A stretch of DNA of 49,693 nucleotides from Ignavibacteriales bacterium (GTDB lineage: Bacteria > Bacteroidota > Ignavibacteria > UBA10030), in assembly GCA_026390585.1 (NCBI GenBank), contig JAPLFP010000221.1:1-49693 (forward strand). Direction: 5' to 3'. This document shows positions 39,926 through 48,378 of this stretch, piece by piece (position 1 is the stretch's first letter; each line of letters starts with the position of its first letter). The translations under genes and the position numbers were made by a program. Under the pieces are notes generated by a model that searched no databases, was not told the origin of the DNA, and saw only the letters and a program-made list of their open reading frames with translations.

Positions 39926-41131
39926 ATGCAAAAAGAGATTCTCGCAGCGGCGCAGAAGAATGAACGGAACATCGTGAAGTTCTTGCGCGACCTGATCGCT
40001 ATCAAGTCTTTGAGTTCTCAGGAAGAAGAGGTCATCAACCGCATAAAGAAAGAGATGGAATCATGCGGCTACGATGAGGTGACGATCGATCCGATGGGCA
40101 ATATCCTCGGACGCGTTGGAAAGGGAAAACATATCCTCGCGCTTGATGCGCACGTGGACACTGTTGACGTCGGGAATCCAGCGAACTGGACGGTCGATCC
40201 ATTCAAAGGGGCGGAAAAAGATGGTGTCATCTACGGGCGGGGTGCATGCGACATGAAAGGTGCACTTGCATCGATAGTTTATGGCGGCAAGATCATCAAG
40301 GACCTCGGCCTCGAGGATGATTACGCGCTCTACGTTGTAGGAAGCGTCCAGGAAGAAGACTGCGATGGCCTATGCTGGCAGTACATCATCAACGAAGATA
40401 AGCTTCGCCCGGAAATCGTCGTTATTGCGGAACCAACGAACCTTGGTATCTATCGAGGGCATCGCGGCCGGATGGAAATCCAGGTCCACACAAAAGGCAT
40501 CTCCTGTCATGGCTCCGCTCCCGAACGGGGCGTCAACGCAATCTACAAGATGGCTCCCATCATTCAGGACATCGAGAAATTGAATGAGCGCCTGACCGGC
40601 GAGCCGTTCCTCGGAAAGGGAACAGTCACGATCTCAGATATTCGTTCAACATCTCCTTCGTTCTGTGCTGTCGCCGACTCAGCGACAATCCACCTCGATC
40701 GCCGTCTGGCTGCGACCGATACGCTCACGTCTGCCACGCAAGAGATCCAGGATCTCGCGAGCGTGAAAAATGCCCGGGCAGAGGTCGTTGTTATCGACTA
40801 TGCGGTCCCAAGCTGGCGTGGCCTGACGTATCCAACCAAAAAGTACTATCCAACCTGGCTCCTGCCCGAGAACCACCCCGCTCTAGCAAGCGGTGTTGAA
40901 GCGTTTCAGAAATTGTTCGCCCAAAAGCCGGTGGTCAATCGATGGCAATTCAGCACGAACGGCGTTGCCGTCATGGGCATGCAGCAGATCCCATGCATAG
41001 GTTTCGGTCCGGGAAACGAGATCTATGCGCATATGGCAACAGAACAAATTGCCATCGAGCAGCTTGTCAAGGCGATGGCGTGGTATGCGATGTTTCCTCT
41101 GGTCTATATCGGTTCCGCACGCGTCAAATAA
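39926..41131 (+). CDS. ygeY: YgeY-type M20 family metallohydrolase
   Basis: 401 residues. M20 peptidase/deacetylase motifs: LALDAHVDTVDV (zinc His and catalytic Asp), YGRGACDMKGALAS (bridging Asp), GSVQEEDCDGL (catalytic Glu-Glu) and a late zinc His in IYAHMATEQIAIE. It hydrolyses an N-acyl or N-carbamoyl amino acid. In E. coli YgeY lies in the same cluster next to YgeX and YgeW. The start is 12 bases after the PLP-enzyme stop and the stop lies 2 bases before the xdhC start. Confidence 0.9.
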   Translation: MQKEILAAAQKNERNIVKFLRDLIAIKSLSSQEEEVINRIKKEMESCGYDEVTIDPMGNILGRVGKGKHILALDAHVDTVDVGNPANWTVDPFKGAEKDGVIYGRGACDMKGALASIVYGGKIIKDLGLEDDYALYVVGSVQEEDCDGLCWQYIINEDKLRPEIVVIAEPTNLGIYRGHRGRMEIQVHTKGISCHGSAPERGVNAIYKMAPIIQDIEKLNERLTGEPFLGKGTVTISDIRSTSPSFCAVADSATIHLDRRLAATDTLTSATQEIQDLASVKNARAEVVVIDYAVPSWRGLTYPTKKYYPTWLLPENHPALASGVEAFQKLFAQKPVVNRWQFSTNGVAVMGMQQIPCIGFGPGNEIYAHMATEQIAIEQLVKAMAWYAMFPLVYIGSARVK

Positions 41132-41133
41132 CT

Positions 41134-42258
41134 ATGGCAATGACAGACATCTTCGCTGAAATAGTCGCCGCTCTGAGAAATCGAGAGAGTGTTGTCCTCG
41201 CGACGATCGTAGCCTCGTCCGGTTCGACTCCGTTGCCACCTGGATCAACGTTGCTTGTCAAGCAGGCGGGGAAAGCTGTGCTCGGTACTGTCGGCGGCGG
41301 TGCGGTGGAGGCAAACGTGATCAGGGAATCGATAGACTTATTTGTGGGGAGCTCAAGCTCGACCATCCGACAGTTTGAACTCAGCGAGGGTGATTCTGAA
41401 CAAGGCATGATCTGTGGAGGCACCGTCGAAGTCTTGATCGAACGGATGCGTCCAGAGGATCTTCCGCTCTTTTCTCAATTGATTGGCCTCCGGAACGAAG
41501 GAGCTGATTGCATCCTCCTCCGTGGAGTTGACCCAACAACGACATCTGTGGGGCGTGTGGTGGTCACAGGAACAACGCCAGATGCGCTTCAGCAAGAAGA
41601 GGTTAAGAATCTCCTAGAGGCGCGTGGAGTTTCGGCGAATATGTTACTCCCGCTCTTACAGCGATCACATCGTCAAGAATCAGTGGAACGCGTGTCAGGA
41701 CCAAAGGGGGAGATCATCATTCAGCCGATCGTTGGCTCACAACCCTTGATCATTTTTGGCGGCGGACACGTCGGGCGGTCACTTTCGAGTCTTGCCTCTC
41801 TCTCAGGATTTTCCATCACAGTCGTTGATGAGCGGGAAGAGTATGCAAGGAGCGGCCGTTTCCCAGAGGCAGCGAAGACGATCTTGAAAAACTGGAGCGC
41901 AGCGTTTGAAGAAGTGGAGATAACACCCTCGACATCAATCGTCATAGTAACCAGCGGTCACAAATCTGACGCTGAAGTCCTGCGCCATGCCGTAACGACA
42001 CGAGCCCGCTATGTTGGGATGATCGGCAGCAGGAAAAAGGTCGCTGCAACGTTTGCACAGCTTGTGAAAGACGGAGTGCCTCTCTCAGCACTGCAACGTG
42101 CTCATGCTCCCATTGGTTTGGATATCGGCGCGGTGACGGCGGAAGAGATTGCGGTAAGCATTCTTGCTGAGCTCATCCGCGCGCGGCGGGGTTTTCGGGA
42201 TGTATCTGCCCCGTTGTCTTCGCAAATGATCTCGTGGTTCGATCACCCTGAGGCGTGA
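41134..42258 (+). CDS. xdhC: XdhC-family molybdenum hydroxylase maturation protein
   Basis: 375 residues. The N-terminal XdhC/CoxI domain (VLATIVASSGSTPLPPGSTLLV, GTVGGGAVEANVI, GMICGGTVEVLIE with the conserved Cys) is followed by the Rossmann domain LIIFGGGHVGRSLSSLA and the C-terminal RYVGMIGSRKKVAATFAQL and LDIGAVTAEEIAVSILAEL. XdhC binds molybdenum cofactor, promotes its sulfuration and inserts it into the hydroxylase. ATG at 41134 is used (a second ATG lies two codons later). It is the intact copy; a damaged paralogue lies at 44168. Confidence 0.9.
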   Translation: MAMTDIFAEIVAALRNRESVVLATIVASSGSTPLPPGSTLLVKQAGKAVLGTVGGGAVEANVIRESIDLFVGSSSSTIRQFELSEGDSEQGMICGGTVEVLIERMRPEDLPLFSQLIGLRNEGADCILLRGVDPTTTSVGRVVVTGTTPDALQQEEVKNLLEARGVSANMLLPLLQRSHRQESVERVSGPKGEIIIQPIVGSQPLIIFGGGHVGRSLSSLASLSGFSITVVDEREEYARSGRFPEAAKTILKNWSAAFEEVEITPSTSIVIVTSGHKSDAEVLRHAVTTRARYVGMIGSRKKVAATFAQLVKDGVPLSALQRAHAPIGLDIGAVTAEEIAVSILAELIRARRGFRDVSAPLSSQMISWFDHPEA

Positions 42259-42317
42259 TCATCTTCGGAGAGTAAGCCCCCGGTCAAAAATCCCATCGAA
42301 TTTGAACCGCTTCCGCG

Positions 42318-42341
42318 GTGTCAGGACTTTGGTCCTGACAC
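42318..42341. terminator. GTGTCAGG palindrome, copy 2 (probable bidirectional terminator)
   Basis: GTGTCAGGAC (42318-42327) and GTCCTGACAC (42332-42341) form a perfect 10-bp stem with a 4-base loop, followed by TTTT on the plus strand. It lies between the convergent xdhC and NTPase-membrane genes. It is the same palindrome family as 19081-19104, with the inner two base pairs changed together. Confidence 0.65.
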
Positions 42342-42349
42342 TTTTGGCG

Positions 42350-43792
42350 CTATGTCCCTGGTTTGCTATTCGATGAATCGTCGGTCTTCTCGGGTTGCGA
42401 ATGAAGCGCTCTGCTGAGAGCCATAGCGGGTCCCCAGTGTCCTTTTCTTTGTAACCAAGAGAGCAGTTTGCGAGGATCGAACAGGCGCGCAACTGAGAAC
42501 AAGACCCACCCCACGGTCACTGCGCGCACGACAATCCACATCGCCTGCTCCCAGCTTGATCCTGTCATCACGACGACAGCCGCCACGACAATCACCGGTG
42601 CCCAAAACAGTGGACGCAGAAGGTCATGCAAGCCCCTACGGACCGCGACGCCCCACGTAGGAGCAGCGAAATTCCCTGCCACACCTCTTGTCCCCTTCGA
42701 TAGCATCGCGGTAAGCCTTGCAGGAACTTTGTGCCGACGCAGCCAGGCAATCATTGTAACGAATGCGGACAATGAGCCGCACAATAACATCCAGAGGAAA
42801 ATCAACGTGATGACGCCCGGCATGTTCAAGTGAAGCTGGCTTGCTGCCCATCGTATCACGATATCGACAGCCGGAAAGAGGTTATCGCCGATGAAGATGT
42901 ACTGAAGCACTACTCCCTGCAGGGCAGCCCAGGCGCCGACAAACCAGCCACCGACGAGTATCCCGAAAACGTTCCAGCCGAGAATGGTCGTTGCGATAGT
43001 GAAAAGAAATCCCTGGACAGTAATCGCAAGCATCGGGCGGAGGCGTCCGCCGTAGGGAGAAAGGGCCTTCAATCCGGCCGAAATGAACGGAACCCACATG
43101 AGTCTGCTGCGGTCGGTGAGTCGATCGCCCGCATACATCATCACCAATGACTGGACGATGGAGAGGAAGAGGCCTGTGAAAGGCAGGCGTGTTTCGTGGA
43201 GGGCGGCCCCCACCGTTGCTTCGAATCCTCCGGCAGCCGCTCCAAACTGACCTACTCTTGTCCAATCGGAGTGATGAAGCACGAGAGCCTGCAACTTGGA
43301 CAGCGCGTCAGGGGTAGTCGCATCGATCACGAGATCGAAGAGAATTCCCAGTCGCTGTTCGATATCACGGAGAGAGTTATCCCGAACAGCAACGACAACA
43401 ACTTCCGGATTCGATCTCCGAAGAATTTCCCAATGCCCCATGTGACCCTGGCCGCGGGCTTCCATCGGTCCGAATTCATCGAGGACGAGCAGTGAAAGAG
43501 GATGCAGGTCTGAAAGGGAGGTTGCCCAGGCTGAGACCTCAGTAAGTGCCAGGGGATCAATCTGATAGGGTGGAGAAAGGGATTCATCACGACGTGCAAA
43601 GGGGATCGTCTTCCCCGATGCGATCATCTGAAGGAAGTACTGTTGTGCGCCCTTCCGTGGAACCCGGCGGGCCTGCGGGATGGCCAGAAAGCCGTCAACC
43701 GATTTGAGATGTTCCTTCCCCCACAGAACAAGCGAAGAGAGAACGGTCGTTTTGCCAGAACCAACGGGTCCGGTGACAGCAACAAGAACCAT
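42350..43792 (-). CDS. P-loop NTPase (THEP1-like) fused to a multi-pass membrane domain
   Basis: 480 residues from ATG 43792. The N-terminal ~170 residues are a small P-loop NTPase: VTGPVGSGKTT (Walker A) and LLVLDEFGPMEARG (Walker B with the DE.GPME signature of THEP1-type nucleoside-triphosphatases). The rest has about six to seven hydrophobic helices (for example LMWVPFISAGLKALSP, FLFTIATTILGWNVFGILVGGWF, VITLIFLWMLLCGSL, APVIVVAAVVVM). It has the general look of a small-molecule transporter or of the S-component of an ECF transporter. It lies antisense between two xdhC genes inside the molybdenum/purine cluster, suggesting a role with nucleobases or molybdenum cofactor. The function is not known. 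Upstream in-frame ATG at 43864 is less likely. Confidence 0.75.
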   Translation of the reverse strand: MVLVAVTGPVGSGKTTVLSSLVLWGKEHLKSVDGFLAIPQARRVPRKGAQQYFLQMIASGKTIPFARRDESLSPPYQIDPLALTEVSAWATSLSDLHPLSLLVLDEFGPMEARGQGHMGHWEILRRSNPEVVVVAVRDNSLRDIEQRLGILFDLVIDATTPDALSKLQALVLHHSDWTRVGQFGAAAGGFEATVGAALHETRLPFTGLFLSIVQSLVMMYAGDRLTDRSRLMWVPFISAGLKALSPYGGRLRPMLAITVQGFLFTIATTILGWNVFGILVGGWFVGAWAALQGVVLQYIFIGDNLFPAVDIVIRWAASQLHLNMPGVITLIFLWMLLCGSLSAFVTMIAWLRRHKVPARLTAMLSKGTRGVAGNFAAPTWGVAVRRGLHDLLRPLFWAPVIVVAAVVVMTGSSWEQAMWIVVRAVTVGWVLFSVARLFDPRKLLSWLQRKGHWGPAMALSRALHSQPEKTDDSSNSKPGT

Positions 43793-44167
43793 GAGGAATC
43801 CATAGAGAGATATTAATTCATATGCACTTCCTGTCCCGGACCGTCGATGCCTCGCGGCGGGCAATGACCCAATCGCTCAAGTCCTTCTATCATTCTTGAT
43901 GAACAACGGTGCGGAGGAGCGGAGGGCATCTCGCAAGAGCGAAGAAGCGCATAACAACAATAATAGATGGTACAAAAGGGATGGTGTAATTGCAACTCGC
44001 GGGGGTGGGCAATCGACCGCGAGTTCCATACACCGATGATCCGATCACCCGATGACTCAATTGCCATGGTGCTGTTCGGGTGCGATGGATGATTCTGGAA
44101 GTTGTGATACAGAATAGCTAATATTGGAGGAGAACACAAAACGAGTTCATGATGGAGTGATCCGGCT
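43793..44167. other. Divergent intergenic region with hairpin and CCGAT-type repeat
   Basis: No gene is supported. It contains a 9-bp hairpin (AACTCGCGG at 43994-44002 with CCGCGAGTT at 44017-44025). A tract of imperfect GATGATCCGATCACCCGATGACTC words (44031-44065) follows. TAATATTG at 44119-44126 resembles a -7 box for the downstream pseudogene, and GGAGGAG is nearby. Confidence 0.5.
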
Positions 44168-45069
44168 GTGAAAGACCTTCAAGAAATTCTCAAAGCGTAC
44201 GAGGCTGTTAAGCAAGCCGAGGGCAAGGCGGATGCAATGGGATCATCCAGATTCTCGTCGAGTCACTCCCGCTGAGTGCCCGTTCGCCGCACCTGACATT
44301 TCTCTCAGAGTGTATTTCCTCAGCCAAACCCGGAGTCATTGCGAGTGTCTACAGAGTTGACGGTGAGCTGAAGGCGGCTGTTGGGTCCCATCTCTTTCTC
44401 GCAGAGGACGGAAAGATCAAGGAAGATATCAAAAATCCAACCCTTTCAGCAGCTCTGACGGAAGACTGCATTCAGGCGTTTCGATCAAAGTCGTCGTCCA
44501 ACAAAGAGTATCGGTTCACCGAAGGCGTCGTCGAGGCTTTGATCGAGTTCATCAGGCCGCCTCTCCCTTTGTTCATCTTCGGGGCGGGGGCAGAAGCGAT
44601 TCCACTGGCGCGGATGGCGAAAGATCTTGGTTGGAGCGTCACCGTCGTCGACCATCGCCCGGCGTTCGCGAGCAAGGCGAGGTTCGCAACAGCCGATCAG
44701 TTCACGCTCGCGAGGCCTGAAGAAGTTGCCGAGAAGATTACTCTCAAGGCGGACGCGGTCGCTGTGGTTCTCACTCATGACATTTCTCACGACCTGGAGC
44801 TTCTGCGCACGCTCCTCCCGTCTGAGGCTTTGTACGTAGGCCTTCTTGGTCCCTCAAAGCGAGCAGAGCAGCTGCTCGAAAAACTGAAAGAGACAGGATT
44901 CACACCGACGCCCGAGCAACTGTCGCGGTTCCATTCACCCATCGGGCTCAACATCGGCGCCGAATCTCCAGAAGAAATCGCCCTCTCGATCTTGTCAGAG
45001 ATTCAGGCCTTTCTCAACGGGCGAAGCGGCGGATTTCTACGAGATCTTTCGGGACCGATTCATCGGTAA
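44168..45069 (+). pseudogene. Second xdhC-like gene, broken by an out-of-frame internal deletion
   Basis: The frame starting GTG 44168 gives VKDLQEILKAYEAVKQAEG, the usual XdhC N-terminus, but stops at 44273. From 44230 a different frame gives GCNGIIQILVESL, a conserved piece that normally lies about 80-100 residues further on. It continues through VIASVYRVDGELKAAVGS and the Rossmann domain LPLFIFGAGAEAIPLARMA to HSPIGLNIGAESPEEIALSILSEI and stop 45069. The missing middle includes the conserved Cys/Gly-rich motif. The Rossmann part could still be made from an internal ATG at 44539 (176 residues). The gene lies immediately before mocA, as a maturation gene would. Confidence 0.8.
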
Positions 45070-45084
45070 GACTCTGTGTCTCAT

Positions 45085-45155
45085 GACCTGGAGTTTCGGT
45101 TTTCGGATTTAGAATTTGGATTCGGGAATTCGGATTTGGAGTTTCGAATTTCCGC
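45085..45155. repeat. AT-rich degenerate repeat tract before mocA
   Basis: GGAGTTTCGGTTTTCGGATTT, AGAATTTGGATTCGGG, AATTCGGATTTGGAGTTTCGAATTT: the same family of words as at 2090, 26104 and 34551. Read in frame it would add a repetitive DLEFRFSDLEF-type extension to MocA, which is not believed. Confidence 0.6.
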
Positions 45156-45237
45156 GTGTCACGAGCGAGCCAATGTTCCATGCCGCTCCCGAAGTGTTGA
45201 CTGCTTGCCTATCTCTCGTGCTTCCACATACACGCAT

Positions 45238-45828
45238 ATGAAGAGCTCCGCGACAGCGATCATAATCCTTGCAGCCGGGAATTCATCTCGCCTTGGTCTC
45301 CCCAAGCAACTTCTCCAATACAAGAACAAGAGCTTCCTCAGACTCATCGCCGAGAAGGCTCTGGAGGTGCGACCTCTGGAAGTCATCGCCGTTCTCGGCT
45401 TTGCATCCGATCGTATGCAGCGCGAAATTGACACCTTGCCCATTCGGATCATTCTGAATCGTGAATGGACGGAAGGCATCGCCTCTTCCATCAGAGCCGG
45501 TATTGACGCTGTCCATCCTCAGGCCGAGGGGGCGCTGATCTCTCTGTGTGACCAACCCGCCGTGTCATCGGAGCTCTTGAGTCAGCTCATTTCCTTATGC
45601 TCGCCCGAGAAGCCCATCGCTGCGACTGAGTACAACCAGACCCTTGGTGTGCCGGCCTGTCTTAACCGTTCAATTTTTCCGGAGGTTCTCCTACTTCAAG
45701 GAGATGCTGGGGCGAAACGAGTGATCGCACGGGATAGGACCCGCGTGGCAGCCCACCTCTTTCCACAGGCTGCCATAGACATCGATACTCTCGAGGATTA
45801 CCAGAATCAGCACTTTTCGCATGAATGA
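45238..45828 (+). CDS. mocA: MocA-type molybdenum cofactor nucleotidyltransferase
   Basis: 196 residues. Signature of MobA/MocA enzymes at the N-terminus, IIILAAGNSSRLGLPKQLL (NTP-binding loop and Lys), then SIRAGIDAV and LISLCDQPAVS (metal-binding Asp). Later LGVPACLNRSIFPEVLLLQGDAGAKRVI is the GVP...F.L.GD.G motif region. MocA attaches CMP to molybdopterin to make the cytosine dinucleotide cofactor used by xanthine-dehydrogenase-like enzymes. The ATG at 45238 is chosen; upstream in-frame codons are repeat. In E. coli the same gene (ygfJ/mocA) sits in the purine cluster. Confidence 0.9.
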   Translation: MKSSATAIIILAAGNSSRLGLPKQLLQYKNKSFLRLIAEKALEVRPLEVIAVLGFASDRMQREIDTLPIRIILNREWTEGIASSIRAGIDAVHPQAEGALISLCDQPAVSSELLSQLISLCSPEKPIAATEYNQTLGVPACLNRSIFPEVLLLQGDAGAKRVIARDRTRVAAHLFPQAAIDIDTLEDYQNQHFSHE

Positions 45829-46226
45829 CTTACTCCCACAAGAAATGATCCGACTTCATGTTCAGAGATTCTGAAATCTAGGCCAAGGGAAAAAGCATTC
45901 TGCAGACTGAGGCAATGGGCCGGAGAGATCATCGGCAAGATTCGAGAAAAAGCACGCCTCGTTCTGAGATGTACGTACTGCCGGTCATGCTATTCTCAGG
46001 AGCGCGAAGGTATACCATTACGGTTCGTTAACAATTTCTTAATTGACTTTTGAAGCATTTCCATCCATATTCTGGCGACCAATTTCGCCTGTCCGCTTCT
46101 GGTACGAGAACAGTAGGTAGAGATTTTTGGCCCTGATCCGCGTGGGGACGGAAACGTTCCCGGTCAACTCCCTGAGCCGCATCGTTCACCCTACGATAGA
46201 AAGCAGAAGACTCTACGTCACATCGA
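45829..46226. other. Intergenic region, no gene seen
   Basis: No coding frame is convincing in these 398 bases. TTGACT at 46043-46048 with TATTCT at 46068-46073 is a loose promoter-like pair (19-base spacing), but it does not fit the TTG-N20-TAnnTTTG pattern seen elsewhere in the window. Confidence 0.4.
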
Positions 46227-48287
46227 ATGCACTGCTATCGTCTTCATTGGATCTTCCTCCTGATGCTTGGCGTCAGCATGTGCCTTGCCCAGGAGGGCGC
46301 GCCTTCCAAACTCAGAAAGCAGGCGGGTGATGAGAACTCCAAATTTACGACGGTCGGCAACATTGGCGTAACGGTGACCAACTATGGAGTCATCGGACAC
46401 GGATTCCGGCTTTGGCCGCAACAACCTTCCATGCAGTATCCCAAAGGGTCCGGTGTCGAGCACATGTTTGTCGGAGGACTTTGGGTCGGCGTTGCGTCGG
46501 ATGGTGGGGGCGGAGGGATGCGTGTGACGACGGGGGCAATTGACGTCTCCTCTCTTCGCACCGGCGTCACAGAGGGATTTGAGTTTACCACGGGGACCGA
46601 TTCGCATGTCCTCGAACGATCTTCTCTTCCTGACAATCCTTTCTACGATCCCAATGCACTAAGTCATCAGGATTTCATTGCCGATTTCACCGACGTCAAC
46701 ACAACGAATCCAAACCAGAACAATGAATTGATTCCGAATCATGTCCCGGTCGGAATCAATGTTCACGTGGAATCGTATGCGTTCAACTTTGCCTTCGCTG
46801 ACAATTTCGTCATCTTCAACTATACGATAAAGAACATCAATCCGTTTTCCCTTGACAGCGTCTATGTCGGTCTTTGGGCCGACCTCGTCGTTCGAAACAC
46901 GAACGTGACGCCTCCGACGGTGGGGAGTCCTTTCTACAGCCATGGTGCAATGGGCTATGTCGATTCCCTGCACATGGCATACCAGTACGACTACGATGGC
47001 GATGGCGGTCTTGCGGACAGCTATGCTGCGATGCAGTTTCTCGGTTCGACGCCGTTCAAGACACAGACGTACTATAATGCATATCAGTTCCACAACACGA
47101 CGGATCCGACATATTTCTCTCCTGCGACCGACCCCGACCGTTATGCGAAGATGGCGACCGGCCTGTCTCCAATCCAGGTTACCTTGATTCCGAAACCGGT
47201 CAATGGCATCACCTTAATCAGCGCGGGGTCATATAGCCATATTGCTGCCGGAGATTCGATCAACGTCGTCTTCGCAGTCATCGCCGCCAAAAAGAAAACC
47301 CCAGCGCCGACGACAGAGGACACGCCCGAACAAAAAGTCAATCTTTACAGGGCTGCGCAATGGGCGAGGAGAACGTACAACGGTGAAGATCGGAACGGGA
47401 ACGGGATTCAGGACCCGGACGAGCACTGGACCAACAATGGGCAGCCACGGAGATACTTCTTGCCGGCACCCCCTGACGCACCGCACGTGAAGGTCATTCC
47501 CAAAGACAAATCGGTTGACCTCTATTGGGATAAAGTCTCAGAGGCTTCCGTCGACCCGATTTCCAATCAGAAGGATTTTGAGGGATACAGAATCTACGGG
47601 ACTCGAGCCGGTTTCGACCTAACTGTTTCGCAGAATATTCTCGCCAGCCTGATTCTTCTCGGCGACTATGACAAGTCAGACGACAACATCGGCTACAACA
47701 CCGGATTTGGCCATGTCAGATTGCCATCGCCTGTCCAGTTTGCCCCTGACACAACGCACTACTACTACAAGTTCACTGTCCCGCAGCTTCTGAACGGATG
47801 GCAGTACGGATTTGCTGTTACTGCTTATGATTCGGGGGACGCAACGATTAATCTCGAAAGTCTTGAAAGCAGCAAGCTTCAAACCCTTCGGCGTGTGCTC
47901 CCCGGAACACCGTCATCGCAGAGTGCCGATAACCCCGTGGGTGTGTATCCAAATCCGTACTATGCACGCGCCATCTGGGATGGAGGGGCCGAGAGGTCAC
48001 GGAAACTGTATTTCTACAACCTTCCGACTCATGCGGAAGTCCGTATCTATACTCTCGTCGGTGATCTCATCGACCAGTTTGAACATGATGCTGCATCATA
48101 CAACGGAAGTGACATCCGGTGGTTCCAGACTTTTTCTGACGGGTCGCAGATCTTTGCCGGAGGAGAACATGCGTGGGACCTGATCACACAGAAGGATCAG
48201 GCAGTCGCGACGGGTTTGTATCTGTACACCGTCAAGAATAAAGACACGGGTGATATTCAACGGGGAAAATTTTTGGTGATCAAGTAA
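46227..48287 (+). CDS. Secreted protein with FlgD-like / type IX secretion-like C-terminal domain
   Basis: 686 residues with a signal peptide (MHCYRLHWIFLLMLGVSMCLAQ). The body is a beta-rich region typical of large secreted proteins in Ignavibacteria-related bacteria (YPKGSGVEHMFVGGLWVG, DNFVIFNYTIKNINPFSLDSVYVGLWADLV). A fibronectin-III-like segment follows (PPDAPHVKVIPKDKSVDLYWDKV, YRIYGTRAG). The C-terminal ~90 residues match FlgD-Ig/T9SS sorting-type domains: VGVYPNPYYAR, LYFYNLPTHAEVRIYTLVGDLI, and a final VATGLYLYTVKN...RGKFLVIK. No enzymatic motif was found; a surface or adhesive role is likely. An IS110-family element begins 6 bases after its stop. Confidence 0.8.
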   Translation: MHCYRLHWIFLLMLGVSMCLAQEGAPSKLRKQAGDENSKFTTVGNIGVTVTNYGVIGHGFRLWPQQPSMQYPKGSGVEHMFVGGLWVGVASDGGGGGMRVTTGAIDVSSLRTGVTEGFEFTTGTDSHVLERSSLPDNPFYDPNALSHQDFIADFTDVNTTNPNQNNELIPNHVPVGINVHVESYAFNFAFADNFVIFNYTIKNINPFSLDSVYVGLWADLVVRNTNVTPPTVGSPFYSHGAMGYVDSLHMAYQYDYDGDGGLADSYAAMQFLGSTPFKTQTYYNAYQFHNTTDPTYFSPATDPDRYAKMATGLSPIQVTLIPKPVNGITLISAGSYSHIAAGDSINVVFAVIAAKKKTPAPTTEDTPEQKVNLYRAAQWARRTYNGEDRNGNGIQDPDEHWTNNGQPRRYFLPAPPDAPHVKVIPKDKSVDLYWDKVSEASVDPISNQKDFEGYRIYGTRAGFDLTVSQNILASLILLGDYDKSDDNIGYNTGFGHVRLPSPVQFAPDTTHYYYKFTVPQLLNGWQYGFAVTAYDSGDATINLESLESSKLQTLRRVLPGTPSSQSADNPVGVYPNPYYARAIWDGGAERSRKLYFYNLPTHAEVRIYTLVGDLIDQFEHDAASYNGSDIRWFQTFSDGSQIFAGGEHAWDLITQKDQAVATGLYLYTVKNKDTGDIQRGKFLVIK

Positions 48288-48331
48288 CTAGACCTTATGT
48301 TTAAGAACTCATAAGCCTCAACAATGAGTTG

Positions 48332-48339
48332 TATCTTTG
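48332..48339 (+). promoter_or_regulatory. Candidate -7 box of the IS110-family transposase
   Basis: TATCTTTG is a full match to TAnnTTTG, 40 bases before the start codon at 48379. No TTG lies 19-21 bases upstream, so the promoter is incomplete as it stands. Confidence 0.35.
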
Positions 48340-48378
48340 GAGTGTCGAGGACCAAAGAACAACAACAAGGAGAGGCTT

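Noticed and set aside
45076-45237. Repetitive N-terminal extension of MocA
   Set aside because: It is the translation of an AT-rich repeat tract; the conserved protein begins at 45238.
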